64,000 nucleotides of DNA. Origin: Saccharopolyspora erythraea NRRL 2338 (GTDB taxonomy: Bacteria > Actinomycetota > Actinomycetes > Mycobacteriales > Pseudonocardiaceae). The translations under genes were made by a program, and so were the position numbers. The notes beneath the pieces were generated by a model, which had not been told where the DNA came from, ran no database searches, and saw only the letters and a program-made list of their open reading frames with translations. Positions 19,776 through 28,261 of the stretch are shown in pieces (positions within the stretch are counted from its first letter, which is position 1; the number at the start of each line of letters is the position of its first letter). Where the stretch lies: NCBI RefSeq assembly GCF_000062885.1, contig NC_009142.1, positions 3,833,584 through 3,897,583 on the forward strand, given 5' to 3'.

Positions 19776-20546
19776 GTGTCGTCGGGTTCGATTCCGATCA
19801 CCCCGGCCCTGGGGGTGGTCGTCGCCGTCCTGCTGGTCGCCGCCGCGGCGGTGGTCCGGCTCGGCGGGATCGGGCACTACCGGCCGATCCTGGTCGCGGG
19901 GGTGCGCGGTGCCGTCCAGCTGCTCGCGGTCGCGCTCGTCATCGCCTACATCGTCGGCTTCGGCGCCCTGGTCGGCCTGTTCATCTTCGTGATGTTCGCG
20001 GTCGCCACCCGCACGGCGGGTCGGCGCATCACCCGCGACCGGACCTGGTGGTGGACGGCCCTGCCGATCGCCGCCGGGGTGGCGCCGGTGGTGGCGTTGC
20101 TGCTGGTCAGCGCGGCGGTGCCGGTGACCGGTCTGGTGCTGATCCCGCTGGTCGGGCAACTGATCGGCGGGGCGCTCACCGCCACGGCCCTGGCCGGGAG
20201 GCGGCTGCTCGACGAGCTTTCCCAGCGCAAGGGCGAGGTGGAGGCGGCACTGGCACTGGGCATGACCGAGCGGGACGCGCGCATGGAGGTGGCCCGTCCC
20301 GTCGCGGGCTCGGCGCTGGTCCCAGCGCTGGACCAGACCCGGACGGTCGGCACCGTCACCCTTCCGGGCGCCTTCGTGGGGATGATGCTCGGTGGGGCGG
20401 GTCCGGTCGAGGCGGGTCTGGTGCAGCTCTTCGTACTGGTGGGACTGCTCGCGGTGGAGTCGGTGGCCATCGTCGTGGTGCTGGAGATCGTCGCCCGGGG
20501 CCTGCTCACCCGCACGACCGAGCCCGCCCGCCGCCGCCGGCGCTGA
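19776..20546 (+). CDS. fetB: FetB-like membrane protein (iron export ABC permease family)
   Basis: Seen: 256 residues from GTG at 19776 with about seven hydrophobic segments. Family signatures are RGAVQLLAVALVIAYI, the loop ALALGMTERDARMEVARPVAGSALVPALDQTRTVGTVTLPGAFVGMMLGGA, and a basic tail. Known: E. coli FetB works with the ATPase FetA in iron efflux and oxidative-stress resistance. Odd: no FetA-type ATPase gene is adjacent; the nearest genes are a protease and an amidase. Inferred: it either uses an ATPase encoded elsewhere or acts in a FetA-independent way. The family is confident. Confidence 0.9.
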   Translation: MSSGSIPITPALGVVVAVLLVAAAAVVRLGGIGHYRPILVAGVRGAVQLLAVALVIAYIVGFGALVGLFIFVMFAVATRTAGRRITRDRTWWWTALPIAAGVAPVVALLLVSAAVPVTGLVLIPLVGQLIGGALTATALAGRRLLDELSQRKGEVEAALALGMTERDARMEVARPVAGSALVPALDQTRTVGTVTLPGAFVGMMLGGAGPVEAGLVQLFVLVGLLAVESVAIVVVLEIVARGLLTRTTEPARRRRR

Positions 20547-20856
20547 AACCGGCCGATCGCGGCCCCTGCCCGGAGAGATCGCCGGGCCTGGCCGACGAGG
20601 TGCTGACGAGCGTGTTCGACCACCGGCGCGGTGCCACCACGGTTGTGGTGGACGACCGGCTGGCCTGCGCGTTCCGGTCCGGCGAGGCGGTCGTGCGGGC
20701 TGAAGTTGCTCCCCGCCGTGCTCGCCGTCGGCGGCGCTGTGGCCGCACCGCTTGTCCTCCGGAGGAGGGACGGAGTCCACTCACCGGAACGTTGACGGAT
20801 GAACGACCCGCGGCGGATGATCCTGTCCTCCACCGCTCCCGGGGAAAGGGGTTCGG
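20547..20856. other. Gene-free stretch with possible decayed coding
   Basis: Around 20570-20700 the plus strand reads an open, G/C-third-position-biased peptide (PGLADEVLTSVFDHRRG and on) without a start codon. Around 20700-20795 another frame reads a hydrophobic LKLLPAVLAVGG stretch and a basic tail. Neither is a recognised protein. They may be remnants of small genes. The last 40 bp hold the amidase ribosome site. Confidence 0.3.
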
Positions 20857-22194
20857 GTGTCATCTCGGAAAACGCCTGAGCGGGGCTACTTCGCGGGACA
20901 GGACCTCCAGGGCCTGGCCGACCGGCTCCGCGAGGGCGCGGTCACCTCGGCTGAGCTCACCGCGCACGCGCTGGACGCCGTCCGCGGCCTCGACCAGGAG
21001 CTCAACGCGTTCGTGTCCGTGGACGCCGAGGGCGCGCTGGAGTCGGCGCGCAAGGCAGACGCGGAGCTCGCGGCAGGTGACGACCTGGGCCCGCTGCACG
21101 GGATTCCGGTGGCCGTGAAGGACATCATCGAGACCGCCGGGATGCGCACGACGATGGGCTCGGCGCACTTCGCCGACCACGTGTCCACAGCGGACGCCGA
21201 GTGCGTGCGCAGGCTCCGGGCGGGCGGAGCGGTGATCGTCGGCAAGACCACAACGCACGAGTTCGCCTACGGGCCGACCGGCGACCGCGCCGCCGGTGGC
21301 GCGTCGCGCAACCCGCACGACCCCGCCGCGATGTCCGGTGGGTCCAGCGGAGGCAGCGCCGCCGCCGTGGCCGCCGGGATGGTCCCGCTCGCGGTCGGCA
21401 CCGACACCGGCGGCTCGGTGCGAATCCCGGCGGCACTGTGCGGTGTCGCCGGTTTCAAGCCCGCCTACGGCGCCGTCCCTGCCGACGGGGTGTTCCCGCT
21501 CTCGCGTTCGCTGGACCACGTCGGCGTCATCGCCCGGACACCCCGGGACTGCCGCACCGCCTACCGCGTCCTGGCCGGCCTGCGCGCCGGGCCGCCGCGG
21601 TCCGCGGGCGGGCCCGCGACGGTGGGCTGGATCGCTCCCGGGGCGCTGTTCGAGACCGACCGCGAGGTCGAGGAACTCGCCCGCGCGGCGCTGTCCGGAC
21701 GTGCGGTGCAGGAGGTCGAGCTCGGCGACGCGGCGGGACTTCGCCAGACCTACAACGGAATCCAGGACGCCGAGGCCTACGCCGTGCACGCCGAGCGGGT
21801 GGCCGACGCGCCCGAGCTGTTCACCCCGGAAGTCCTCGAACGCCTCCAAGCCGCCGCGCGGACACCGGGGTGGCGTCACGTCCGGGCGTTCGAGGAGCGG
21901 CAGCGGTGGCGCGCGGAGGTCGCGCGCCTGCTGTCGCACCACGACCTGCTCGCGCTGCCCACGACACCCTTCGCCGCGCCCGCGGTCGGGCAGCGCGAGA
22001 TCGAGGTCAACGGCCGCGAGGTCGAGGTCCGGTGGGGACTGCTCTCGCTCACCAGCCCCTGGAACATCGCCGGAGTCCCCGCCCTGACCGTGCCGGTCGG
22101 CACCTCGCGGGGACTGCCGGTAGGGCTCCAGCTCGTCTGCCGGCCCGGCGACGAGGACCTGCTGTTCGCCTTCGCCGCCGGGATCGCCGGCTGA
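20857..22194 (+). CDS. Amidase signature-family hydrolase
   Basis: Seen: 445 residues from GTG at 20857, with GGGGAAAGGGG upstream. The Ser-cisSer-Lys triad is visible as Lys in GIPVAVKDIIETAG, the Ser-rich loop MSGGSSGGSAAAVAAG, and GTDTGGSVRIPAALCGVAGFKP. Known: this family includes GatA, aryl amidases, allophanate hydrolases and urea-amidolyase parts; the sequence alone does not fix the substrate. Context: monocistronic, ending at a strong bidirectional hairpin. It is shorter than GatA and no gatB or gatC is adjacent, so tRNA amidation is unlikely. Inferred: a catabolic amidase. Confidence 0.9.
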   Translation: MSSRKTPERGYFAGQDLQGLADRLREGAVTSAELTAHALDAVRGLDQELNAFVSVDAEGALESARKADAELAAGDDLGPLHGIPVAVKDIIETAGMRTTMGSAHFADHVSTADAECVRRLRAGGAVIVGKTTTHEFAYGPTGDRAAGGASRNPHDPAAMSGGSSGGSAAAVAAGMVPLAVGTDTGGSVRIPAALCGVAGFKPAYGAVPADGVFPLSRSLDHVGVIARTPRDCRTAYRVLAGLRAGPPRSAGGPATVGWIAPGALFETDREVEELARAALSGRAVQEVELGDAAGLRQTYNGIQDAEAYAVHAERVADAPELFTPEVLERLQAAARTPGWRHVRAFEERQRWRAEVARLLSHHDLLALPTTPFAAPAVGQREIEVNGREVEVRWGLLSLTSPWNIAGVPALTVPVGTSRGLPVGLQLVCRPGDEDLLFAFAAGIAG

Positions 22195-22195
22195 G

Positions 22196-22223
22196 GCGGT
22201 GGGTGCCCGCGGGCACCCACCGC
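22196..22223. terminator. Perfect 28-nt palindrome, bidirectional terminator
   Basis: A perfect inverted repeat of 14-base arms (GCGGTGGGTGCCCG) begins 2 bp after the amidase stop and ends 5 bp before the end of the convergent dehydrogenase gene. It has no T tracts. Confidence 0.8.
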
Positions 22224-22228
22224 GTGCC

Positions 22229-23320
22229 TCACACCGCGGCGGCCACCGCCTTGCCCAGGTCCTCGGTCGAGGCGGTCCCGCCCAGGTCCGGCGTGCGCGG
22301 AGCCGAGTCGTCGGAGAGCACCGACTCGATGGCGGCGACGACGTCGGCGCCCGCCTCGGCCTCGCCGAGGTGGTCCAGCATCAGCGCGGCCGACCAGATC
22401 TGGCCGATCGGGTTGGCGATGCCCTTGCCCGCGATGTCCGGCGCCGAACCGTGCACCGGCTCGAACGTCGACGGGTGCACTCGCTCCGGGTTGATGTTGC
22501 CCGAGGGCGCCACGCCGATCGTCCCGGTGACCCCGGGGCCGAGGTCGGACAGGATGTCGCCGAAGAGGTTGCTGGCCACGACCACGTCGAACCGCTCGGG
22601 CGACATGACGAACCGCGCGCACAGGATGTCGATGTGGTCCTGGTCCACCCGCACGTCGGGGTACTCGGCCGCGATCGCCGCGAAGCGCTCGTCCCAGTAC
22701 GGCATCGAGTAGTAGATGCCGTTGGACTTGGTGGCCGAGGTGACGTGCGGCTTGCCCAGCCTGCGGGCCAGCTCGAAGGCGTAGCGCAGGATCCGGTCGG
22801 TCCCGCGCCGGGTGAAGGCGGCGGTCTGCAGCACCATCTCGTTCTCGGTGCCCTCGCCCTGGCGCCCGCCGAGCTGGGAGTACTCGCCCTCGGTGTTCTC
22901 CCGCACCACCCAGAAGTCGATGTCGCCCGGCGCCTTGTCCCGCACCGGCGGTGTCACGCCCGGCAGCAGGCGCACCGGCCGCAGGTTGACGTACTGGTCG
23001 AACGCCCGGCGGATCGGCAGCAGCAGCCCCCACAGCGAGATGTGGTCGGGCACGCCGGGCCAGCCGACCGCCCCGAGCAGGATCGAGTCGTGGTCGCGCA
23101 GCCGGTCGAGGCCGTCCTCGGGCATCATCCGGCCGGTGATCTTGTAGGTCTCGCAGTTCCAGTCGAAATTCCGGTACCGGAACCGGATCCCGTGCTTGGC
23201 GCCGACCGCGTCGAGCACCCGCAGCGCCTCCGGCATGACCTCGTTGCCGATCCCGTCACCGGGCAGGATCGCCAGCTCGTAGCTCTGACCGGTTCGTTGG
23301 GTCGTTCCCTCTTCCCGCAA
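22229..23320 (-). CDS. dmlA: D-malate/tartrate dehydrogenase (decarboxylating), DmlA-like
   Basis: Role: NAD-dependent oxidative decarboxylation of D-malate, or of tartrate or 3-isopropylmalate in relatives. Seen: 363 residues from TTG at 23320, preceded by AGGTGG. The reading to 23389 is rejected for its AT-rich third positions. Isocitrate/isopropylmalate dehydrogenase family marks are AILPGDGIGNEV, DQYVNLRPVRLLPGV, VVRENTEGEYSQLGGR, VVASNLFGDILSDLGP and FEPVHGSAPDIAGKGIANP. The run GAVGWPGVPDHISLWG follows E. coli DmlA and Pseudomonas tartrate dehydrogenase rather than LeuB. Context: single gene, convergent with the amidase. The start codon is less sure than the function. Confidence 0.9.
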   Translation of the reverse strand: MREEGTTQRTGQSYELAILPGDGIGNEVMPEALRVLDAVGAKHGIRFRYRNFDWNCETYKITGRMMPEDGLDRLRDHDSILLGAVGWPGVPDHISLWGLLLPIRRAFDQYVNLRPVRLLPGVTPPVRDKAPGDIDFWVVRENTEGEYSQLGGRQGEGTENEMVLQTAAFTRRGTDRILRYAFELARRLGKPHVTSATKSNGIYYSMPYWDERFAAIAAEYPDVRVDQDHIDILCARFVMSPERFDVVVASNLFGDILSDLGPGVTGTIGVAPSGNINPERVHPSTFEPVHGSAPDIAGKGIANPIGQIWSAALMLDHLGEAEAGADVVAAIESVLSDDSAPRTPDLGGTASTEDLGKAVAAAV

Positions 23321-23450
23321 CTGCCACCTCGCGTCTAGTGGTTCTACCTTTCGGTCGCCATCTAACGCCCGGAGGGCGGGTGCGGCCAAGACCGCTGGGA
23401 GCTCCGATCGCCGGAGTGCGTCGCGGGGCGGCAGGCGTTACCAAGGACGG

Positions 23451-24440
23451 ATGGATCCGGTGCGTGCGTTGCGGGAGGTCGCGTTCTGGCTGGAGCGCGC
23501 CGGGGAGCCGACCTACCGGGTGCGTGCGTTCCGCCGCGCGGCCGAGGCGGTGGCCTCGGCCGACGACGTCGCGCAGCGGCTGGAGTCGGGCCGGCTGACC
23601 GACCTGCCCGGCGTCGGCAAGACCACGGCGAAGGTCGTCGAGCAGGCCCACCGCGGAGACGTGCCCGACTACCTGCGGCGGCTTCGCTCGGAGGCCGAAC
23701 GACCGGAGGAGGGGCGCGAGCTGCGTGCGGCGCTGCGCGGCGACTGCCACACCCACTCCGACTGGTCCGACGGCGGCAGCCCGATCGAGGAGATGGCCGA
23801 GACCGCGCGCGACCTCGGCCACGAGTGGATGGTGCTCACCGACCACTCGCCGCGGCTGACCGTGGCCAACGGGCTCTCCGCCGAGCGGCTGCGGCAGCAG
23901 CTGGAGGTGATCGCCGAGATCAACGAGCGCCTGGCGCCGTTCCGGATCCTGACCGGGATCGAGGTCGACATCCTCGACGACGGCTCGCTGGACCAGGAGG
24001 AGGCGCTGCTGGCCGAGCTCGACGTGGTGGTGGCCAGCGTGCACTCCAAGCTCCGGATGGACTCGGCGGCGATGACCCGGCGGATGTGCGCCGCGGTGCG
24101 CAACCCGCACGTCGACGTCCTCGGGCACTGCACCGGACGGCGGGTGGCGGGGACACCGCGCCCGCAGTCGGAGTTCGACGCCGACGAGGTCTTCCGCGCC
24201 TGCCGCGACCACGGCACGGCGGTCGAGATCAACTCCAGGCCCGACCGGCTCGACCCGCCCCGCACGCTGCTGCGCCGGGCTCTGGAGCTGGGCTGCGTGT
24301 TCAGCATCGACTCCGACAGCCACGCCCCGGGCCAGCTGGACTGGCTGCATCTGGGGTGCGCCCGCGCGCAGGAGTGCGAGGTCCCCGCGGACCGCCTGAT
24401 CAACACGCGTCGCGCCGACGAGCTGCTGAGCTGGAAGTGA
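23451..24440 (+). CDS. PHP-domain protein with PolX-like helix-hairpin-helix N-terminus
   Basis: Seen: 329 residues from ATG at 23451. Residues 1-90 resemble the PolX 8-kDa/HhH region (FRRAAEAVAS and LTDLPGVGKTTAKVVEQAHRGDVPDYL). The PHP metallohydrolase domain (about 95-325) has GDCHTHSDWSDGGSPIEEM, VLTDHSPRLTVANGL, GIEVDILDDGSLD, SVHSKLR, LGHCTGRR, EINSRPDRLDPP and IDSDSHAPGQL, giving the full set of metal ligands. Odd: the nucleotidyltransferase palm of DNA polymerase X is missing, so this is a PolX with its polymerase removed. Known: bacterial PolX PHP parts have 3'-end nuclease or phosphatase activity. Inferred: a DNA-repair phosphoesterase or nuclease. Confidence 0.88.
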   Translation: MDPVRALREVAFWLERAGEPTYRVRAFRRAAEAVASADDVAQRLESGRLTDLPGVGKTTAKVVEQAHRGDVPDYLRRLRSEAERPEEGRELRAALRGDCHTHSDWSDGGSPIEEMAETARDLGHEWMVLTDHSPRLTVANGLSAERLRQQLEVIAEINERLAPFRILTGIEVDILDDGSLDQEEALLAELDVVVASVHSKLRMDSAAMTRRMCAAVRNPHVDVLGHCTGRRVAGTPRPQSEFDADEVFRACRDHGTAVEINSRPDRLDPPRTLLRRALELGCVFSIDSDSHAPGQLDWLHLGCARAQECEVPADRLINTRRADELLSWK

Positions 24441-24453
24441 GGGAGAAGCGGAC

Positions 24454-24978
24454 GTGGCCGCTGGTAGGACCATTCCCGGTAAGCTCGCCGTCGTGGACGA
24501 GCCCCGGTGGTTGAGCGACGAGCAGCAGCGTGCATGGCGCAAGTTCGCGGCCCTGATGACGGTGGTGCCCGCCGGTCTGGACGCGCAGTTGCAGCGCGAC
24601 TCCGACCTGACCCACTTCGGCTACTGGGTGCTGGCCATGCTGTCGGAGGACCCGGACCGCGCGCTGCGCATGAGCCACCTCGCCGCGCAGGCCAACGCAT
24701 CGCCGTCCCGGGTGTCGCACGTCGTGTCGAAGCTGGAGGCGCGCGGCTGGGTGCGCCGCCACCGGGCCGCGGCCGACGGCAGGGGCAACGTCGCCGAACT
24801 GACCGAAGCCGGCTACCAGAAGGTCCGGGAGGCCGCTCCCGGCCACGTCGAGCAGGTCCGCTCGATGATCTTCGACGGGCTCGACGAGGACCAGGTGCGC
24901 CGGCTCGACGAGATCTGCGGCGCGGTGCTGGCGCACCTGGACCCCGGAGGCCGCCTGTGCACGCAGGTCGGCCGCTGA
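24454..24978 (+). CDS. MarR-family transcriptional regulator
   Basis: Seen: 174 residues from GTG at 24454, with GGGAGAAG just after the PHP stop; GTG at 24493 is an alternative start. The winged helix-turn-helix (about residues 55-125) contains LRMSHLAAQANASPSRVSHVVSKLEARGWVRRHRAAADGRGNVAELTEAG. Flanking helices form the dimer interface. Known: MarR proteins repress drug-efflux or aromatic-degradation genes. Context: probably co-transcribed with the PHP gene, 13 bp apart. The next gene is a convergent ABC exporter, so a link to drug efflux is possible but unproven. Confidence 0.88.
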   Translation: MAAGRTIPGKLAVVDEPRWLSDEQQRAWRKFAALMTVVPAGLDAQLQRDSDLTHFGYWVLAMLSEDPDRALRMSHLAAQANASPSRVSHVVSKLEARGWVRRHRAAADGRGNVAELTEAGYQKVREAAPGHVEQVRSMIFDGLDEDQVRRLDEICGAVLAHLDPGGRLCTQVGR

Positions 24979-25027
24979 GCGCCCGTCTTCGGACCCGCCT
25001 CGCGCGGTGGTTCCGGCGGCGGAACTT

Positions 25028-25250
25028 CGCTGCCTGTCCCTGATCCTCCGCTGGGGATAGGAGAGGGCCTTGGATAGCTGGGGCGTCGGACGCACCCAGT
25101 CCTGGATCAGCCAAGGTCGTCGCAATGTCCGCGGCTACGAACGTCTTCCAGACCACTCCGAGGCCGTCGTCAACTCGGCCATGATCACGCTCATGACCCG
25201 CCGACTCAAAATCCAGGCAAGATCGAAGACAGGCACTCGCTGCCTGTCCC
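25028..25250. repeat. 13-bp direct repeat bracketing a transposase scrap, with end hairpin
   Basis: CGCTGCCTGTCCC occurs at 25028-25040 and again at 25238-25250, on either side of the IS5-like scrap. The right copy is part of a stem-loop (GACAGGCA at 25228-25235 pairs with TGCCTGTC at 25241-25248). That hairpin may also terminate the convergent MarR and ABC transcripts. Confidence 0.55.
25070..25222 (+). pseudogene. IS5-like transposase C-terminal remnant
   Basis: Seen: an open frame reading SWISQGRRNVRGYERLPDHS followed by EAVVNSAMITLMTRRL. This is the end of DDE transposases of the IS5/IS4 type (relatives read WLxxxRRLxRDYERxPEHHE, then a terminal MTRRL). The catalytic core is absent and there is no proper start. 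It lies in the 278-bp gap between MarR and the ABC exporter. It is a relic of a past insertion. Confidence 0.75.
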
Positions 25251-25256
25251 CGAGGG

Positions 25257-27143
25257 TCAGGCGGTCAGCAGGTCGTCGTCACCGGTGCCGCCCTGCGCGA
25301 ACTGCGTGCGGTACAGCTCGGCGTAGAGCCCGCCGCGCGCCAGCAGCTCCTCGTGCGTGCCGTCCTCGGTGATGCGGCCCCCGGAGACCACCAGGATCCG
25401 GTCGGCCTCCCGGATGGTCGACAACCGGTGGGCGATCACCAGCGCGGTCCGCCCGGACAGCGCCGTGCGCAGCGCCTTCTGCACGGCGGCCTCGGACTCG
25501 GAGTCGAGGTGCGCGGTGGCCTCGTCGAGCACCACGATCGGCGGTGCCTTGAGCAGCAGGCGCGCGATCGCCAGCCGCTGCTTCTCCCCGCCTGAGAGTC
25601 GGTAGCCGCGGTCGCCGACGACGGTGTCCAGCCCGTCGGGCAGGCCTTCCACCAGGTGCTGGAGCTGCGCGGTGCGCAGGGCCTCCAGCAGTTCGGCGTC
25701 GGTGGCGCCGGGCCGGGCGAAGGTGAGGTTGGCCCGGATCGTGTCGTGGAACAGGTGCGGGTCCTGGGTGACCACGCCGACGGTGGAGTACAGCGACGCC
25801 AGCCGGACGTCGCGGACGTCGGTGCCACCGATGCGCACCGCACCCGAGTCGGCGTCGTAGAGCCGGCCCGCCAGGTGCGTGATCGTCGTCTTGCCCGCGC
25901 CCGACGGGCCGACCAGCGCGATCGTCTGACCGGGTTCGGCGCGGAAGGAGATGTCGTGCAGCACCTCGTGGGCCGGGGCGTTGTCGTTGCGGGCCACCGA
26001 CTCCAGCGACGCCAGCGACACCTCGCTGGCGGCCGGGTAGCGGAAGGAGACCCCGTCGAACTCGACGTCGGAGGCGCCGGCGGGCAGCTCCCGGGCTCCG
26101 GGCTTCTCCTCGATCATCGGCCGAAGGTCCAGCACCTCGAAGACGCGGTCGAAGCTGACCAGCGCGGTCATCACGTCGACGTGCACATTGGACAACGCGG
26201 TCAGCGGTCCGTAGAGGCGGTTGAGCAGCGCCGCCAGCGCGACAAGCGTGCCGAGCTGGAAGACCCCGGCCAGCACCAGGCCGCCGCCCAGGCCGTAGAC
26301 GATCGCCGTGGCCAGCGCGGCCAGCAGCGTCAGCGCGACGAAGAAGACCCGGCTGTACATCGCCGAGACCACCCCGAGGTCGCGGACCCGGCCCGCGCGC
26401 TCGGTGAACCGGCCCGACTCCTCGTCGGCCCTGCCGTAGAGCTTGGTCAGCATCGCGCCCGCGACCCCGAAGCGCTCGGTCATCAGCGAGCTCATCTCGG
26501 AGTTCACCTTCATCTGCTCGCGGGTCACCCGCTGCAGCCTGCGGCCGATCCAGCGCACCGGCAGCAGGAAGAGCGGCAGCAGCACCAGCGCGACCAGCGT
26601 GATCTGCCAGGACAGCGTGAACATCGTGGCCAGCACCAGCACCAGGCTCAGCACGTTGGAGACCACCGAGGACAGCGTGCTGGTGAGCGCGCGCTGCGCG
26701 CCGATGACGTCGTTGTTGAGCCTGCTGACCAGCGATCCGGTCTGGGCGCGGACGAAGAAGGCCACCGGCATCCGCTGGACGTGGTCGAAGACCTGCGCGC
26801 GCAGGTCGTAGATCAGGCCCTCGCCGAGCTTGGCCGAGTACCAGCGCTGCAGCAGCGACAGCGCCGCCTCGGCCAGCGCCACACCGGCCACCACCAGCGA
26901 CAGCCACACCACGACCGGCAGGTTCCTGGCCTGGATGCCGTTGTCGATGATGGCCTTGAACAGCAGGGGAGTGACGATTCCCAGCACCGCCGCGACGGCG
27001 ACCACGAGCAGGAACGGCACGATGTCGCGCACGTACGGGCGGGCGTAGCCGAGGATGCGGCGGGCGGTGCCGGGTGCCAGCCGCTGGCGGGTCACCGAGT
27101 CGTCGCTGGCGAATGAGCGCATCGTCTCCCAGCTCACGGTCAT
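25257..27143 (-). CDS. ABC exporter, fused permease/ATPase
   Basis: Seen: 628 residues from ATG at 27143. The N-terminal transmembrane domain (about 40-330) has six segments and the coupling text MPVAFFVRAQTGSLVSRLNNDV. The ATPase (about 360-610) has Walker A VGPSGAGKTT, the Q-loop VVTQDPHLFHDT, signature LSGGEKQRLAIARLLL, Walker B IVVLDEATAHLD and the H-loop IAHRLST. Known: homodimeric or heterodimeric exporters of lipids, drugs or peptides. Context: single gene, convergent with MarR. An insertion (EVSLASLESVARNDNAPAHE) sits at the start of the ATPase domain. The substrate cannot be inferred. Confidence 0.93.
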   Translation of the reverse strand: MTVSWETMRSFASDDSVTRQRLAPGTARRILGYARPYVRDIVPFLLVVAVAAVLGIVTPLLFKAIIDNGIQARNLPVVVWLSLVVAGVALAEAALSLLQRWYSAKLGEGLIYDLRAQVFDHVQRMPVAFFVRAQTGSLVSRLNNDVIGAQRALTSTLSSVVSNVLSLVLVLATMFTLSWQITLVALVLLPLFLLPVRWIGRRLQRVTREQMKVNSEMSSLMTERFGVAGAMLTKLYGRADEESGRFTERAGRVRDLGVVSAMYSRVFFVALTLLAALATAIVYGLGGGLVLAGVFQLGTLVALAALLNRLYGPLTALSNVHVDVMTALVSFDRVFEVLDLRPMIEEKPGARELPAGASDVEFDGVSFRYPAASEVSLASLESVARNDNAPAHEVLHDISFRAEPGQTIALVGPSGAGKTTITHLAGRLYDADSGAVRIGGTDVRDVRLASLYSTVGVVTQDPHLFHDTIRANLTFARPGATDAELLEALRTAQLQHLVEGLPDGLDTVVGDRGYRLSGGEKQRLAIARLLLKAPPIVVLDEATAHLDSESEAAVQKALRTALSGRTALVIAHRLSTIREADRILVVSGGRITEDGTHEELLARGGLYAELYRTQFAQGGTGDDDLLTA

Positions 27144-27543
27144 GGTCGCGGTCCTTCCGGGCGGGAATGTGGTGGCACCGATCCTCGAACTTCACGTTAG
27201 CTCGAAGTCAAGGCGGCGGGGCCGGCACCGCGGGTTGCGGCGATGCGACGGCGACCGCTCCGGCCCCATCACTTTGAGTGAGAATCCTTGTCCGTTCAAC
27301 CAGGCGGGGGGCGACCGGGTGTAGCGAGCGTCCCATCGGGAGGACCTTGAATTAACCTGATCATGCGTTACTGTGTGCGCATACTCGAACACGTTTCGGG
27401 GCTTGGAAAAGGTGCGGGGCCCCGGAAGTGCGCGCTGTCCGTCCCGGTAGTGGGACGGGAGGGAAAACGGCTGGGGTGTGCATGCCGCCGAAAGGCTCGA
27501 CGGTGGGGAGTGGACGGACGGTACCCGCGGGAGGTGCCCGGCG
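27144..27543. other. 400-bp intergenic region between divergent genes
   Basis: Lies between the starts of the ABC exporter (minus) and the GPP34 gene (plus), so both promoters must be here. It includes an AT-richer patch at about 27345-27395 (TTGAATTAACC and GCATACTCG) that could hold a plus-strand promoter for the GPP34 gene. No dyad or riboswitch-like structure stood out, and no coding was seen. Confidence 0.4.
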
Positions 27544-28239
27544 ATGAACGACACGCCGGAGTCCACCGGGATTCCCCTCCGGCTCGCCGACAGGATCTTC
27601 CTCGCAGCCCACACCGGTGAACAACGACTGGCCAGCCGCGTCGACCCGGGCCTGCTCGCGCTGGGCTGCGCAGGCGGCCTGCTGGGCGAGCTCATCCTCG
27701 ACGAGGAGATCACCGTCACCCCGACCGTGCGCGCCAGCGGTCTCGGGCGCTGCCCCGACTACCTGTCCTGGGTGGTGCTGCGGGAAATCCGGGAAGAAGG
27801 CGGCCACGAACTGCGGACCTGGCTGGAGTACCTGGCCCAGTCCGCCGCGCAGAAGGTGCGGGCGCGGCTGACGATCACCGACGTGCTGCACGAGGTTCCG
27901 GTGTCGGCCGGCTGGCGCGGCAGCCCGGCCAGCGCGTGGCGGCTGGCCGCGCCCGGTCCGCAGGCGCCTGCCGAGGACCTGGAACGCCTGTTCACCGAAC
28001 CGGACCCGGCCAACGGGCGCAACGGCATGATCACCGCACCGGAGGCGCTGGTCGAGATCACCTTCGCGCTTTTGGCCAGGGAGACCGGCGTGGTGCGGCA
28101 GCTGCTGCCCCGCCAGGTCGCGCGCCAGGGCGAGCACCGCATGGAGTCGTGGGAGCCCCGCATTCCGGGACCGCTGCGCACCGTCGTCAACGAGGTGGCC
28201 GCCGCGCGGGAGCAGTCGGCCATGACGCCGAGGTACTGA
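27544..28239 (+). CDS. GPP34-domain (Golgi phosphoprotein 3-like) protein
   Basis: Seen: 231 residues from ATG at 27544, with GGGAGGTG upstream. It follows the GPP34 pattern: LRLADRIFLAAHTGE, a Gly/Leu-rich helix (LALGCAGGLLGELILDEEITV), and later EVPVSAGWRGSPASAWRL and a C-terminal helical part. Known: in eukaryotes GOLPH3 binds phosphatidylinositol-4-phosphate; actinomycete homologues are common but poorly understood, some near lipid-related or conservon-type genes. Context: 22 bp upstream of an amino-acid permease in the same direction, so they may share a transcript. Inferred: a peripheral membrane protein. The biochemical role is unknown. Confidence 0.85.
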   Translation: MNDTPESTGIPLRLADRIFLAAHTGEQRLASRVDPGLLALGCAGGLLGELILDEEITVTPTVRASGLGRCPDYLSWVVLREIREEGGHELRTWLEYLAQSAAQKVRARLTITDVLHEVPVSAGWRGSPASAWRLAAPGPQAPAEDLERLFTEPDPANGRNGMITAPEALVEITFALLARETGVVRQLLPRQVARQGEHRMESWEPRIPGPLRTVVNEVAAAREQSAMTPRY

Positions 28240-28261
28240 GGAACTGAAGCGGAAGGGGTGG

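Noticed and set aside
20857-22194. GatA for tRNA-dependent amidation
   Set aside because: No gatB or gatC nearby, and the sequence is shorter than GatA; a general amidase is a safer call.
23320-23389. Longer N-terminus for the DmlA-like enzyme
   Set aside because: Codons there have A/T third positions unlike the gene, and the family starts close to the TTG at 23320.
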